A DNA stretch of 5,916 nucleotides from Candidatus Omnitrophota bacterium (GCA_016789035.1 JAEUSC010000342.1:1-5916), one strand, 5' to 3'; positions 1-5,850 are shown, numbered from the stretch's first letter. Notes: generated from the letters alone by a model not told the origin. Program-made: numbers and translations.

Positions 1-16
1 GATCAGTCTGACACGC

Positions 17-607
17 GTGCTGGATTCAAAACCGCGGTTTGAAGATTGGAAATATATTGTCATTTCTCTTGGAATTCTAGCCGGCATGGCTTTGATGTAC
101 CGCGTTTCCGTATTTGTGATGACAGAGTTTTTAGGACAAATTGAGCGGGTTAGTACAGCCAGGAATTATAAAGATGATCAGGGCCGATTTTCCGTTCAAG
201 TTCCGGCCGGATTTATTGTTGACCCCGAGTACGCCAGGGGCAATGCCTTGGTCTTTAACCATCAAAACGGTCAGCAGTTAATTTCTGTTTTTGTGATGGA
301 CCTTAGTCAGGAGCAGGCCTTTTCCTCGGACCAGCTGGAAATGGTAGCGGTTTCATTCTGGGTCGCGAAATTGAAAATCGATACGCTGAAAATACTGGCG
401 AGTCATGCGCTGAAGAATACAAAAATTGCAGGCTATGCGGTTGCGATGTATTCTTATGACAGTACTGCGGGAAAAAATGTCAGCGTCTGCCTTTTAAACG
501 GACAACAATTTTACGAAATCAACTTTTTGTTTAAGGATGGCTTGATAGATCAGTCTTTGGTGGACGAATTTGTTGGTCATCTTCATTTCTTGAATACGAC
601 CTTGTAG
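17..607 (+). CDS. membrane-anchored protein of unknown function, possible PsbP/Mog1-like fold (5' end uncertain)
   Basis: I do not recognise a named family. The 196-residue product has a short polar N-terminus, one hydrophobic segment at about residues 13-38 (probably an uncleaved anchor), then a soluble domain of about 145 residues, presumably outside the membrane. That domain opens with a pattern of the type Y-x-D-x-x-G-R-F-S-V-Q-V-P-x-G-F (about residues 51-66), followed by alternating hydrophobic strands. This resembles the start of PsbP/Mog1-type (DUF1795-like) alpha/beta domains; the resemblance is from memory and weak. The start is GTG at 17, with no clear ribosome binding site in the 16 bases before it. 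The frame stays open to the window edge, so the gene may begin further upstream. Against that, a TGA in another frame at 9-11 could be the stop of a tightly packed upstream gene, which would favour GTG 17. It lies 12 nt before the next gene and is probably co-transcribed with it. Confidence 0.7.
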   Translation: MLDSKPRFEDWKYIVISLGILAGMALMYRVSVFVMTEFLGQIERVSTARNYKDDQGRFSVQVPAGFIVDPEYARGNALVFNHQNGQQLISVFVMDLSQEQAFSSDQLEMVAVSFWVAKLKIDTLKILASHALKNTKIAGYAVAMYSYDSTAGKNVSVCLLNGQQFYEINFLFKDGLIDQSLVDEFVGHLHFLNTTL

Positions 608-619
608 AGGCGAACGCCT

Positions 620-1057
620 ATGAAAGTCAAAATCATTTTAATGACTGTGGTCACGGCATGGATGCCGGGTGCCGTGTGGGCGACCCCGCCGGAATCCCTG
701 GATGTTTCATATGATCAAGAAAAGAAAGTCATTCTGGTTTCCGGGCGGCATCCGACTCAGGACAGGCTGGAACATTATATTCGGCGGTTCCGTGTGACGT
801 TCGGGGAGAAGGAACCACAGACAACATATTTGACGCGTCAGAATTCTGCCAGTGAATTTCAAGCGGCTATTCCAGTTGTGGCCAAGCCGGGGGACACTAT
901 TCGAGTGGAGGTTTTTTGCAATCAGGGCGGCAGTAAAGAATCTGTGCTGCAGATTGCGAATAAGCCGACCCTTAAGGACGGAGAAGCTGAGGATCATGCC
1001 AAACAGTTAAAAGACCTCAAAGATAAAGACCATCAAACGTTGCCCATTATTCCCTGA
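620..1057 (+). CDS. exported desulfoferrodoxin/superoxide-reductase-like small protein
   Basis: This 145-residue protein has a clear Sec signal peptide: K2 and K4, a hydrophobic core at 5-15, and probable cleavage after V19-W20-A21. The mature part looks like a small beta-sandwich. It carries H44-P45, then H52-Y53-I54, and later C100-N101-Q-G-G after a P-G-D-T-I-R-V strand. In superoxide reductase, the catalytic iron is held by the His of a His-Pro motif, the His of a following His-x-Ile motif, another upstream His, and the Cys and His of a C-N-x-H-G motif. Here two His and the Cys are recognisable, the last His is replaced by Gly103, and no N-terminal His precedes H44. Superoxide reductase activity is therefore doubtful, and a structural or metal-binding role is possible. 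The C-terminus (about 116-138) is rich in Lys and Asp and probably flexible. The ATG start has AGAGG 9 nt upstream. The gene sits 12 nt after its predecessor and 2 nt before menA. Confidence 0.75.
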   Translation: MKVKIILMTVVTAWMPGAVWATPPESLDVSYDQEKKVILVSGRHPTQDRLEHYIRRFRVTFGEKEPQTTYLTRQNSASEFQAAIPVVAKPGDTIRVEVFCNQGGSKESVLQIANKPTLKDGEAEDHAKQLKDLKDKDHQTLPIIP

Positions 1058-1059
1058 CC

Positions 1060-1935
1060 ATGATAAATCCCTGGATTTTGGCATTTCGACCTAAAACATT
1101 GCCGGCAGCGATTGCCCCTGTTGTCATTGGCACGGCCATGGCCAAAGGACAGGGTGTCCAAGATTATCCTGTGGCTGCCGTAGCGCTTTTTGCAGCGATC
1201 TGTATTCAGATCGCGACTAATTTGGCCAATGATTATTTTGATTTCAAAAAAGGCGCAGATACTCCGGAAAGATTGGGGCCTGTGCGCGTCACATCCGCCG
1301 GGTTGATTTCGCCTCACGAGGTTCGTAACGCCATGGTTCTTATTTTTGGCTTAGCGGTTATCGCCAGCATTTTTTTGGTTTACCATGCGGGTTGGGCGAT
1401 TGCTCTTATCGGTGTCATCTCCATTTTATCCGGAATTTTTTATACGGCTGGCCCGCGCCCGTTGGGTTACGTGGGTTTAGGCGAGCTTTTTGTCTTTATT
1501 TTTTTTGGTCCGGTGGCGGTTGCCGGCACGTATTATGTTCAATCTTTGGAAATGAACACGGCCGTCATTGTGGCGGGCATTGGTCCGGGTTTGTTGTCCG
1601 TCGCCATTTTGGCGGTCAACAATTTGCGGGATCGCTTAACGGACCAGAAGGTGAGAAAAAATACGCTGGCTGTTCGTTTTGGAAGGACTTTTGCGATCTA
1701 TGAATATTTCTGGGCGGTCATATCAGCCGGCCTTGTCCCTGTTTTGGTGTATGCGATAACCAAAGAGCAGCCCTGGTCTTTGCTGGCGTGCTCCGTTCTT
1801 TATATGGCTATCCCGGTTTTTAAGACTGTTGCCGTTGAATCGGACGGCCCCTCGTTAAACGCCGCCCTGGCTTCCACAGGACAATTGTTGTTGGTCTACA
1901 GTGTGCTTTATTCCATCGGATGGGTCATTCATTGA
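1060..1935 (+). CDS. menA: 1,4-dihydroxy-2-naphthoate polyprenyltransferase (MenA)
   Basis: MenA is an integral membrane UbiA-superfamily enzyme. It attaches a polyprenyl chain to 1,4-dihydroxy-2-naphthoate with loss of CO2, giving demethylmenaquinone. The 291-residue length is normal for the family. The N-terminal F-R-P-K-T-L-P-A at 9-16 is typical of MenA. The first Asp-rich motif for Mg-prenyl diphosphate is N57-D58-x-x-D61 with D67. The second is N187-N188-L-R-D191-x-x-x-D195, followed by K200-N-T-L and V-R-F-G at 205-208, a pattern typical of MenA rather than UbiA. Eight or nine hydrophobic segments separate the motifs. ATG lies 2 nt after the preceding stop and I see no Shine-Dalgarno before it, so translation is probably coupled. 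The 3' end overlaps menC. The Gly usually found before K-x-T-L in the second motif appears as Arg199; otherwise the motifs look intact. Confidence 0.93.
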   Translation: MINPWILAFRPKTLPAAIAPVVIGTAMAKGQGVQDYPVAAVALFAAICIQIATNLANDYFDFKKGADTPERLGPVRVTSAGLISPHEVRNAMVLIFGLAVIASIFLVYHAGWAIALIGVISILSGIFYTAGPRPLGYVGLGELFVFIFFGPVAVAGTYYVQSLEMNTAVIVAGIGPGLLSVAILAVNNLRDRLTDQKVRKNTLAVRFGRTFAIYEYFWAVISAGLVPVLVYAITKEQPWSLLACSVLYMAIPVFKTVAVESDGPSLNAALASTGQLLLVYSVLYSIGWVIH

Positions 1936-3014
1936 AAATTGCTGACGTTGAAATCTATCAGTACGCGCTGGATTTGAGCCAGCCGTTTGTCTCTCACGCC
2001 CATTCTTTTAAGAAAAGAGAGGGGCTGATTGCCCGTCTGATTTTGCCGGACGGCCGTTCGGGCGTAGGCGATGTGGCTCCGTTGCCCGGGGTTAGCCAGG
2101 AAAATCTTAAGAAAGCTCTTTTTCAGTTGAAAGAATTGCGGCCGTTTTTGTTCGAAAGCGATCTGCCCGAAGATTGGGCAGCTCTTCGCAGGATGTTTGC
2201 ACAAGAATATTTCCAGTTGCTTTGTCCGTCAGTTGCATTCGGTCTTCAAACTGCGATCATTCATTTGTTAAGCATCGTTCAGGCTCAGCATCCGGCGGCA
2301 ATTTTTCAAGGTGCAAAAGAAAATATATCGGTGGCGGGTTTGGTTCAAGGTTCGCCGGAGGAAGTTGCCATCCAGGTTAAGTCTTTGCTTAAACGCAAAT
2401 GTCAGACGTTTAAGTTAAAAGTCGGGGACCGTAATATTCCCTTGGATGTGAAACGATTTTATGCGTTGCATGATCTTTTGGAGCCTCAGCACAAAATTCG
2501 TTTGGATGTCAATCGTGTCTGGCAGTTAAGTGAAGCCGTGACGTTTTGCAAAAACATTCCCCGTGATCGCGTTGAATTCATTGAAGAGCCTGCCAAAAAT
2601 TCTGACGATCTTAGGGCGTTTGTTGCCCAGACAGGTTTTGATGTGGCCCTGGATGAAACGCTGTGGAATCTTCCGCAAGAAGAAAGCGAGTTGCTGTCCA
2701 GCGCGAAGTGTTTGGTTATTAAGCCGACGATGATCGGAGGGATTCTAAAATCATTGGACTGGATTGACTATGCCCAGCAGAATCGTAAGTCATGTGTGAT
2801 CAGTTCTTCTTTTGAGTCGGGGGTGGGGACGCGGCTGCTGGCGCAGTTAGCTGCGCTCACAACGTCTGATGCGGGGTTGGGTCCGTCCGATTGGTTTGCC
2901 AATGACCTCCTAGGTCTCTTATGGGAAAAAGATGATTATGCCATCCGTTTGAAAGACACCGCGTTTGGGTGGCCGGATCTGAATCAATCTCTTTTGTCAC
3001 TGGTGAAAATTTAA
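1920..3014 (+). CDS. menC: o-succinylbenzoate synthase (MenC)
   Basis: MenC is an enolase-superfamily dehydratase that converts SHCHC to 2-succinylbenzoate in the cytoplasm during menaquinone synthesis. The 364-residue product has the N-terminal capping domain, with the conserved A-P-L-P-G-V-S-Q-E stretch at 53-61, then a TIM barrel. Catalytic residues are visible: the K165-L-K167 pair, metal ligands D196 (L-D-V-N), E222/E223 (E-E-P) and D245 (A-L-D-E), and the second catalytic lysine K268 (V-I-K-P-T). An I-S-S-S-F-E-S segment at 294-300 also fits MenC. These match E. coli MenC motifs in order, so I prefer this to other enolase-superfamily activities, although some MenC-like proteins also racemise N-acylamino acids or dipeptides. 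The reported start is ATG 1920, which overlaps menA by 16 nt. A TTG at 1932 would give a 4-nt overlap and has GGATGGG upstream at 1918-1924, so it is a real alternative. menE follows after 6 nt. Confidence 0.92.
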   Translation: MGHSLKIADVEIYQYALDLSQPFVSHAHSFKKREGLIARLILPDGRSGVGDVAPLPGVSQENLKKALFQLKELRPFLFESDLPEDWAALRRMFAQEYFQLLCPSVAFGLQTAIIHLLSIVQAQHPAAIFQGAKENISVAGLVQGSPEEVAIQVKSLLKRKCQTFKLKVGDRNIPLDVKRFYALHDLLEPQHKIRLDVNRVWQLSEAVTFCKNIPRDRVEFIEEPAKNSDDLRAFVAQTGFDVALDETLWNLPQEESELLSSAKCLVIKPTMIGGILKSLDWIDYAQQNRKSCVISSSFESGVGTRLLAQLAALTTSDAGLGPSDWFANDLLGLLWEKDDYAIRLKDTAFGWPDLNQSLLSLVKI

Positions 3015-3020
3015 AATTTT

Positions 3021-4457
3021 ATGAAGTTAAATGACAATATCGATTGCCCCCTGTTGAATGCTGCAAAGAACCATCCGCAGAAGACCGCGGTTTTCTGGGG
3101 CAGCCGTCGGATTTCGTTTTTACAATTGCATCAATACGTGAATGCAACCGTGCGTTCGCTCAAAGAACGTGATATCCGGTCCGGTCAGCGCGTTGCGCTC
3201 GTGGCTGACAACAGCGTGGAGGCGCTGATTGTGTGTTGGGGGTTGTGGCGATTGGGGGTGGTGGTCTGTCCTATTAATCCCAGGTTTCCAATCGAGCGGA
3301 TCAAAAACATTCTGGAGCTGCTCGATGTGCGTGCCGTGGTCTATGCCCGTACATCTTCGACCGGTCCGCTGAAGGGGCCGTGGTCGATCTTTGAAATCAC
3401 CGATTTGATTGTGTTTGAGCATAAGGAGGTCGCTGATGCGCTGGATCAGAAACAGCATCAGTTTGGGTCAGGCCAAGCGGCTGTGATTGTTTTGACGTCA
3501 GGGACCACAACGCAGCCTAAGGCCGCGGTGTTGACCTTCGGCAATTTGTATTTCAATGCGTCAGGATCCAATGACGTCATTCCTGTTTTCCATGATTCTG
3601 TGTGGCTGCTGTCACTGCCGCTTTTTCATGTGTCGGGCTTGGGAATCATTTGGCGCTGCGTTTTGGCGGGCGCTGCGATTCGGATTTCTGCCCAAGAGGA
3701 TCTTCTGCGTCTTGTTGGCGAGGGAAAAGCCACGCACGTTTCACTGGTATTGACGCAGCTGGTGCGGCTGTGTGAAAAAGCTGCGGTGCCCAACCAATTG
3801 AAAGTCGTCCTTTTGGGAGGCAGTTCGTTTCCTTCACACGTTTTATCCCAAGCGTTGGAGGCGGGTCTTCCGATTTATTTGAGTTATGGTCTGACGGAAA
3901 TGGCATCCCAAGTGGCGACGGGACGTTTGAAAGATATCAATACCGGCTGTGCGCGGCTTTTACCGTATCGGGAAATGAAAATCGATGCCCACGGAGAAAT
4001 CTGTTTGCGCGGGCCCACGCTTTTTAGCGGCTATTTGAATAGGAAAGATATTACCCGGCCGGTTGATTCTGAAGGCTGGTTTCATTCTGGTGATTTAGGG
4101 CTTCTCGATGCGCACGGCTGTTTAAAAGTGTTGGGCCGGCGCGATGATATGTTTATTTCTGGCGGAGAGAATATCCATCCGCAGGAAATTGAATCCATTC
4201 TGGGGCAAATTCCCGGCATTCTTCAGGTAGTCGTTGTTCCTCGGGAGGATGCCCAATTCGGCCAAAGACCGGTCGCTTTTATCCAGTGGGACAATTTGCA
4301 ACCCTCCTGGTCCGAATCCAAAATGATCGAGCATTTGCTGGCAAAATTACCGAAATTTAAAATCCCTTGCGCGTTTTATCCGTGGCCGGCTGATGTGCAA
4401 CAGGGTATAAAGATCAATCGTCAATTCTTAAAACAGCGGGCGAATGCCTCGAAGTGA
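3021..4457 (+). CDS. menE: o-succinylbenzoate-CoA ligase (MenE)
   Basis: MenE is an ANL-superfamily adenylating enzyme that activates o-succinylbenzoate with ATP and joins it to CoA, giving the substrate of MenB. At 478 residues it is the usual MenE length. Motifs in order are: P-loop T159-S-G-T-T-T-Q-P-K167; L-F-H-V-S-G at 201-206; Y289-G-L-T-E293 contacting adenylate; S-G-D358-L-G binding ribose; the hinge region G-R-R-D-D-M-F-I-S-G-G-E-N at 372-384; and the C-terminal catalytic lysine K464 in I-K-I-N-R. The P-loop has Thr164 and Ala168 where many relatives have Gly. Lys464 follows Ile rather than the common Gly. These deviations look mild and the enzyme is probably active. Context right after menC supports the assignment over a generic acyl-CoA ligase. 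ATG is 6 nt after the menC stop in an A/T-rich stretch with no good Shine-Dalgarno. It is the last gene before a terminator. Confidence 0.92.
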   Translation: MKLNDNIDCPLLNAAKNHPQKTAVFWGSRRISFLQLHQYVNATVRSLKERDIRSGQRVALVADNSVEALIVCWGLWRLGVVVCPINPRFPIERIKNILELLDVRAVVYARTSSTGPLKGPWSIFEITDLIVFEHKEVADALDQKQHQFGSGQAAVIVLTSGTTTQPKAAVLTFGNLYFNASGSNDVIPVFHDSVWLLSLPLFHVSGLGIIWRCVLAGAAIRISAQEDLLRLVGEGKATHVSLVLTQLVRLCEKAAVPNQLKVVLLGGSSFPSHVLSQALEAGLPIYLSYGLTEMASQVATGRLKDINTGCARLLPYREMKIDAHGEICLRGPTLFSGYLNRKDITRPVDSEGWFHSGDLGLLDAHGCLKVLGRRDDMFISGGENIHPQEIESILGQIPGILQVVVVPREDAQFGQRPVAFIQWDNLQPSWSESKMIEHLLAKLPKFKIPCAFYPWPADVQQGIKINRQFLKQRANASK

Positions 4458-4462
4458 GATGG

Positions 4463-4505
4463 AACCTCCTCTACTCCCGGTGTGAGGGAGGTTTTATTTT
4501 TTCTT
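4463..4505 (+). terminator. Rho-independent terminator after menE
   Basis: A perfect 7-bp stem pairs AACCTCC (4463-4469) with GGAGGTT (4487-4493) across a 17-nt loop. A T-rich tract (4492-4505, interrupted by one A and one C) follows. It begins 5 nt after the menE stop, so it should end transcription of the men operon. The T-tract overlaps the last codons of the convergent thioesterase gene. In the opposite direction the hairpin is followed by no run of T, so it looks one-way. Confidence 0.88.
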
Positions 4506-4904
4506 TCCGAATTTTTCCAGGCTTGTTCGAATCTCAGCCGGCAGCTTGATCTTGGTCCGCTTTTTCTTGTCGATCGTCACGTGTACGGTCTTGGCTGTTC
4601 CCACTAGCACGTTTTTCTGATTATGAATCGTATATACAAAACTAAATGACGTGTCCCCGATGTGCCCAAGGGTGATGCGTACGGTGATTTTGTCTCCCAC
4701 AAAAAGGGGGGATTTGTAATCGGACTCGGCATGAACAATCGGAAGAAAGTAGGACCGTTTTGTGAGCATGGTTGGAAAGCTAAAACCGAGTTTTTCTAAC
4801 AACTGTTCGTAGGCATCATGGACGATTTCAAACTGATGGGCAAAAAAAAGGATGCCGGCGGCATCGGTGTCGTGAAGACGGATCTGCGTTTTATAGGCGA
4901 ACAT
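4494..4904 (-). CDS. hotdog-fold acyl-CoA thioesterase, probable 1,4-dihydroxy-2-naphthoyl-CoA hydrolase
   Basis: This 136-residue single-domain protein belongs to the 4HBT/YbgC-type hotdog thioesterases. The N-terminal H11-D-T-D14-A-A-G-I-L-F-F-A-H motif contains the expected catalytic Asp14, followed by the long central helix (about 23-40) and the beta sheet (about 54-110). The D-T-D-A-A-G wording with a following E-I-V-H-D-A-Y-E resembles cyanobacterial and plant DHNA-CoA thioesterases, which release DHNA for MenA. The neighbouring menA, menC and menE support that role, but general acyl-CoA or 4-hydroxybenzoyl-CoA thioesterase activity cannot be excluded. The C-terminal end is Lys-rich (113-136). 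The frame is open to 5090, but ATG 4904 is preferred: it has AAGGA 5 nt upstream, and family similarity starts at once, whereas the upstream 62 codons look non-coding. The gene converges on menE and must have its own promoter. Confidence 0.88.
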   Translation of the reverse strand: MFAYKTQIRLHDTDAAGILFFAHQFEIVHDAYEQLLEKLGFSFPTMLTKRSYFLPIVHAESDYKSPLFVGDKITVRITLGHIGDTSFSFVYTIHNQKNVLVGTAKTVHVTIDKKKRTKIKLPAEIRTSLEKFGKKK

Positions 4905-4909
4905 GGTGG

Positions 4910-4914
4910 TCCTT
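4910..4914 (-). promoter_or_regulatory. ribosome binding site of the thioesterase gene
   Basis: On the - strand AAGGA lies 5 nt before ATG 4904. It decides between this start and the longer open frame reaching 5090. Confidence 0.7.
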
Positions 4915-4967
4915 ATAGGGTAATAAAGGTTATTTTTGTCACAAGTTTCGCATGTTTCCGCAGGTGA

Positions 4968-4983
4968 AACAACAGATTTTAAA
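4968..4983 (+). repeat. 16-bp direct repeat, left copy
   Basis: AACAACAGATTTTAAA occurs here and again, identically and in the same orientation, at 5134-5149, 166 bp away. This copy overlaps the predicted -10 box of the thioesterase promoter. A 10-bp palindrome, ATTTTAAAAT (4976-4985), overlaps its right half; the other copy has only ATTTTAAA. Confidence 0.85.
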
Positions 4984-5003
4984 ATTCTTATTCGGCGGTG
5001 CAA
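4976..5003 (-). promoter_or_regulatory. predicted sigma70-type promoter for the thioesterase gene
   Basis: Reading the - strand, TTGCAC (5003-4998) is followed after 16 bp by TAAAAT (4981-4976). This gives four or five consensus matches in each box and a leader of roughly 65 nt before ATG 4904. The -10 box lies inside the left copy of a 16-bp direct repeat. The region is A/T-rich, so chance matches are possible. Confidence 0.4.
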
Positions 5004-5032
5004 ATTTTGAGCTTTTAACCCTTGTTTTTGGC

Positions 5033-5059
5033 TTGTCATCCACGTCTTTAAATTGACAA
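5033..5059. repeat. short inverted repeat TTGTCA...TGACAA in the intergenic region
   Basis: TTGTCA (5033-5038) and TGACAA (5054-5059) form 6-bp inverted arms around a 15-nt spacer. Related TGACAA or CGACAA words occur at 5068-5073 and 5107-5112 on the + strand, and at 4936-4941 on the - strand. This could be a regulator site cluster or a chance pattern in A/T-rich DNA. The rest of the 280-bp gap (4905-5184) holds no gene that I can support. Confidence 0.3.
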
Positions 5060-5105
5060 TCTCCCGTCGACAAACGAGAAAAATACTCAATCGGCTTCAT
5101 TTGTG

Positions 5106-5133
5106 TTGACAAACAAAACAAAATCCGTAAGAT
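5106..5133 (+). promoter_or_regulatory. predicted sigma70-type promoter for the aquaporin gene
   Basis: A consensus -35 box TTGACA (5106-5111) is followed after 16 bp by TAAGAT (5128-5133). Transcription would start near 5140, leaving a leader of about 45 nt before ATG 5185. The right copy of the 16-bp repeat begins at the base after the -10 box and covers the predicted start site. Confidence 0.55.
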
Positions 5134-5149
5134 AACAACAGATTTTAAA
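5134..5149 (+). repeat. 16-bp direct repeat, right copy
   Basis: This is identical to 4968-4983. It lies directly downstream of the predicted -10 box of the aquaporin promoter, over the likely transcription start, where a bound repressor would block initiation. No regulator family is recognised from the sequence. Confidence 0.85.
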
Positions 5150-5184
5150 CCTTCCACTAACATTTCAACTCATAAAGGTGTCGC

Positions 5185-5850
5185 ATGAACCAAAAATCCT
5201 TGATTGCTGAATTCGTCGGGACGTTTGCCCTTATTTTTATTGGTGTGGGGGCGATTGCCGCGGATCATGTCACGGGCGGAAAGCTGGGTTTAACCGGTAT
5301 TGCACTGGCCCATGGGTTGACAATTGCTGTTATGGTGTCGGCCACCGGTGCTATTAGCGGCGGTCATTTGAATCCGGCCGTCACGGTCGGTCTTTTAACA
5401 GCAGGAAAAATTGACGGCAAGAATGCCGTGGGTTATATCGTGAGTCAATGTTTGGGGGCTTTGGCTGCAGCTTTCTTGATCACTGTGATCATTCCCGCGG
5501 AAACATTACGGGCCGTCACGTGGGGAACTCCGGCAGCAGGAGATGGTGTTGGTTCATTATCTGTTTTGTTGACGGAGATTGTACTGACATTCTTTCTGGT
5601 CTTTGTGGTTTACGGAACAGCCGTGGACAAGCGTGCGCCTAAGGTCGGCGGCCTTTTCATCGGATTGACCGTGGCCTTGGATATTTTAATGGGCGGTCCT
5701 ATTTCAGGGGCGGCGATGAATCCGGCCCGTCATTTTGGACCGGCTGTATTTAGCGGGCAATTGGGATTGAGTTGGATGTATTGGTTAGGTCCCATTGCCG
5801 GTGCGGTTTTAGCCGCGCAGATCTATAAGACGCAATTGGAAGACAAATAA
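5185..5850 (+). CDS. aquaporin (MIP family) with TIP-like selectivity filter
   Basis: This 221-residue inner-membrane channel has six hydrophobic segments (roughly 5-27, 36-55, 82-103, 126-147, 155-170 and 196-215). It also has both pore half-helix motifs: N63-P64-A65 in S-G-G-H-L-N-P-A-V-T, and N179-P180-A181-R182. By motif-anchored alignment with E. coli AqpZ (F43, H174, T183, R189), the aromatic/arginine filter is H43, I167, A176, R182. AqpZ and GlpF differ from this. The His/Ile/Ala/Arg set is known in plant TIP3/TIP4-type aquaporins, which pass water and often urea, glycerol or hydrogen peroxide. The substrate here is an inference. Loop D lacks any long insert and the length is short, as in AqpZ and TIPs rather than glycerol facilitators. 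ATG 5185 has AAAGG 6 nt upstream, and a promoter is predicted at 5106-5133. A further gene begins 25 nt after the stop with no terminator visible between, so the two are probably co-transcribed. Confidence 0.92.
   Translation: MNQKSLIAEFVGTFALIFIGVGAIAADHVTGGKLGLTGIALAHGLTIAVMVSATGAISGGHLNPAVTVGLLTAGKIDGKNAVGYIVSQCLGALAAAFLITVIIPAETLRAVTWGTPAAGDGVGSLSVLLTEIVLTFFLVFVVYGTAVDKRAPKVGGLFIGLTVALDILMGGPISGAAMNPARHFGPAVFSGQLGLSWMYWLGPIAGAVLAAQIYKTQLEDK

Noticed and set aside
707..997. Open frame on the - strand inside the exported-protein gene
   Set aside because: It is antisense to a gene with a clear signal peptide and conserved motifs, and its translation has no recognisable domain.
3120..3458. 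112-codon open frame on the - strand inside menE
   Set aside because: It is antisense to a well-supported coding region. Its His/Pro/Arg-rich translation is typical of a shadow frame.
4463..4493. The menE hairpin as a two-way terminator also serving the thioesterase gene
   Set aside because: In the - direction no T-tract follows the stem, so only the + direction has a complete intrinsic terminator.
5053..5087. Second consensus -35 box TTGACA (5053-5058) as an extra promoter
   Set aside because: No acceptable -10 box lies 16-18 bp downstream. The nearest candidate, AATACT at 5082-5087, needs a 23-bp spacer.
4905..5090. N-terminal extension of the thioesterase from an upstream ATG at 5090
   Set aside because: The extra 62 codons have no family resemblance, hold both the likely promoter and one 16-bp repeat copy, and are unnecessary given AAGGA 5 nt before ATG 4904.
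4939..5163. 74-codon open frame on the - strand across the intergenic region
   Set aside because: It spans both predicted promoters and both 16-bp repeats, and its Cys-containing translation resembles no protein I know. It is best read as a chance frame.
5185..5850. Glycerol facilitator (GlpF)
   Set aside because: GlpF-type proteins are longer, with an insert between the second NPA motif and the last helix and Trp/Gly/Phe/Arg in the filter. Neither is seen here.
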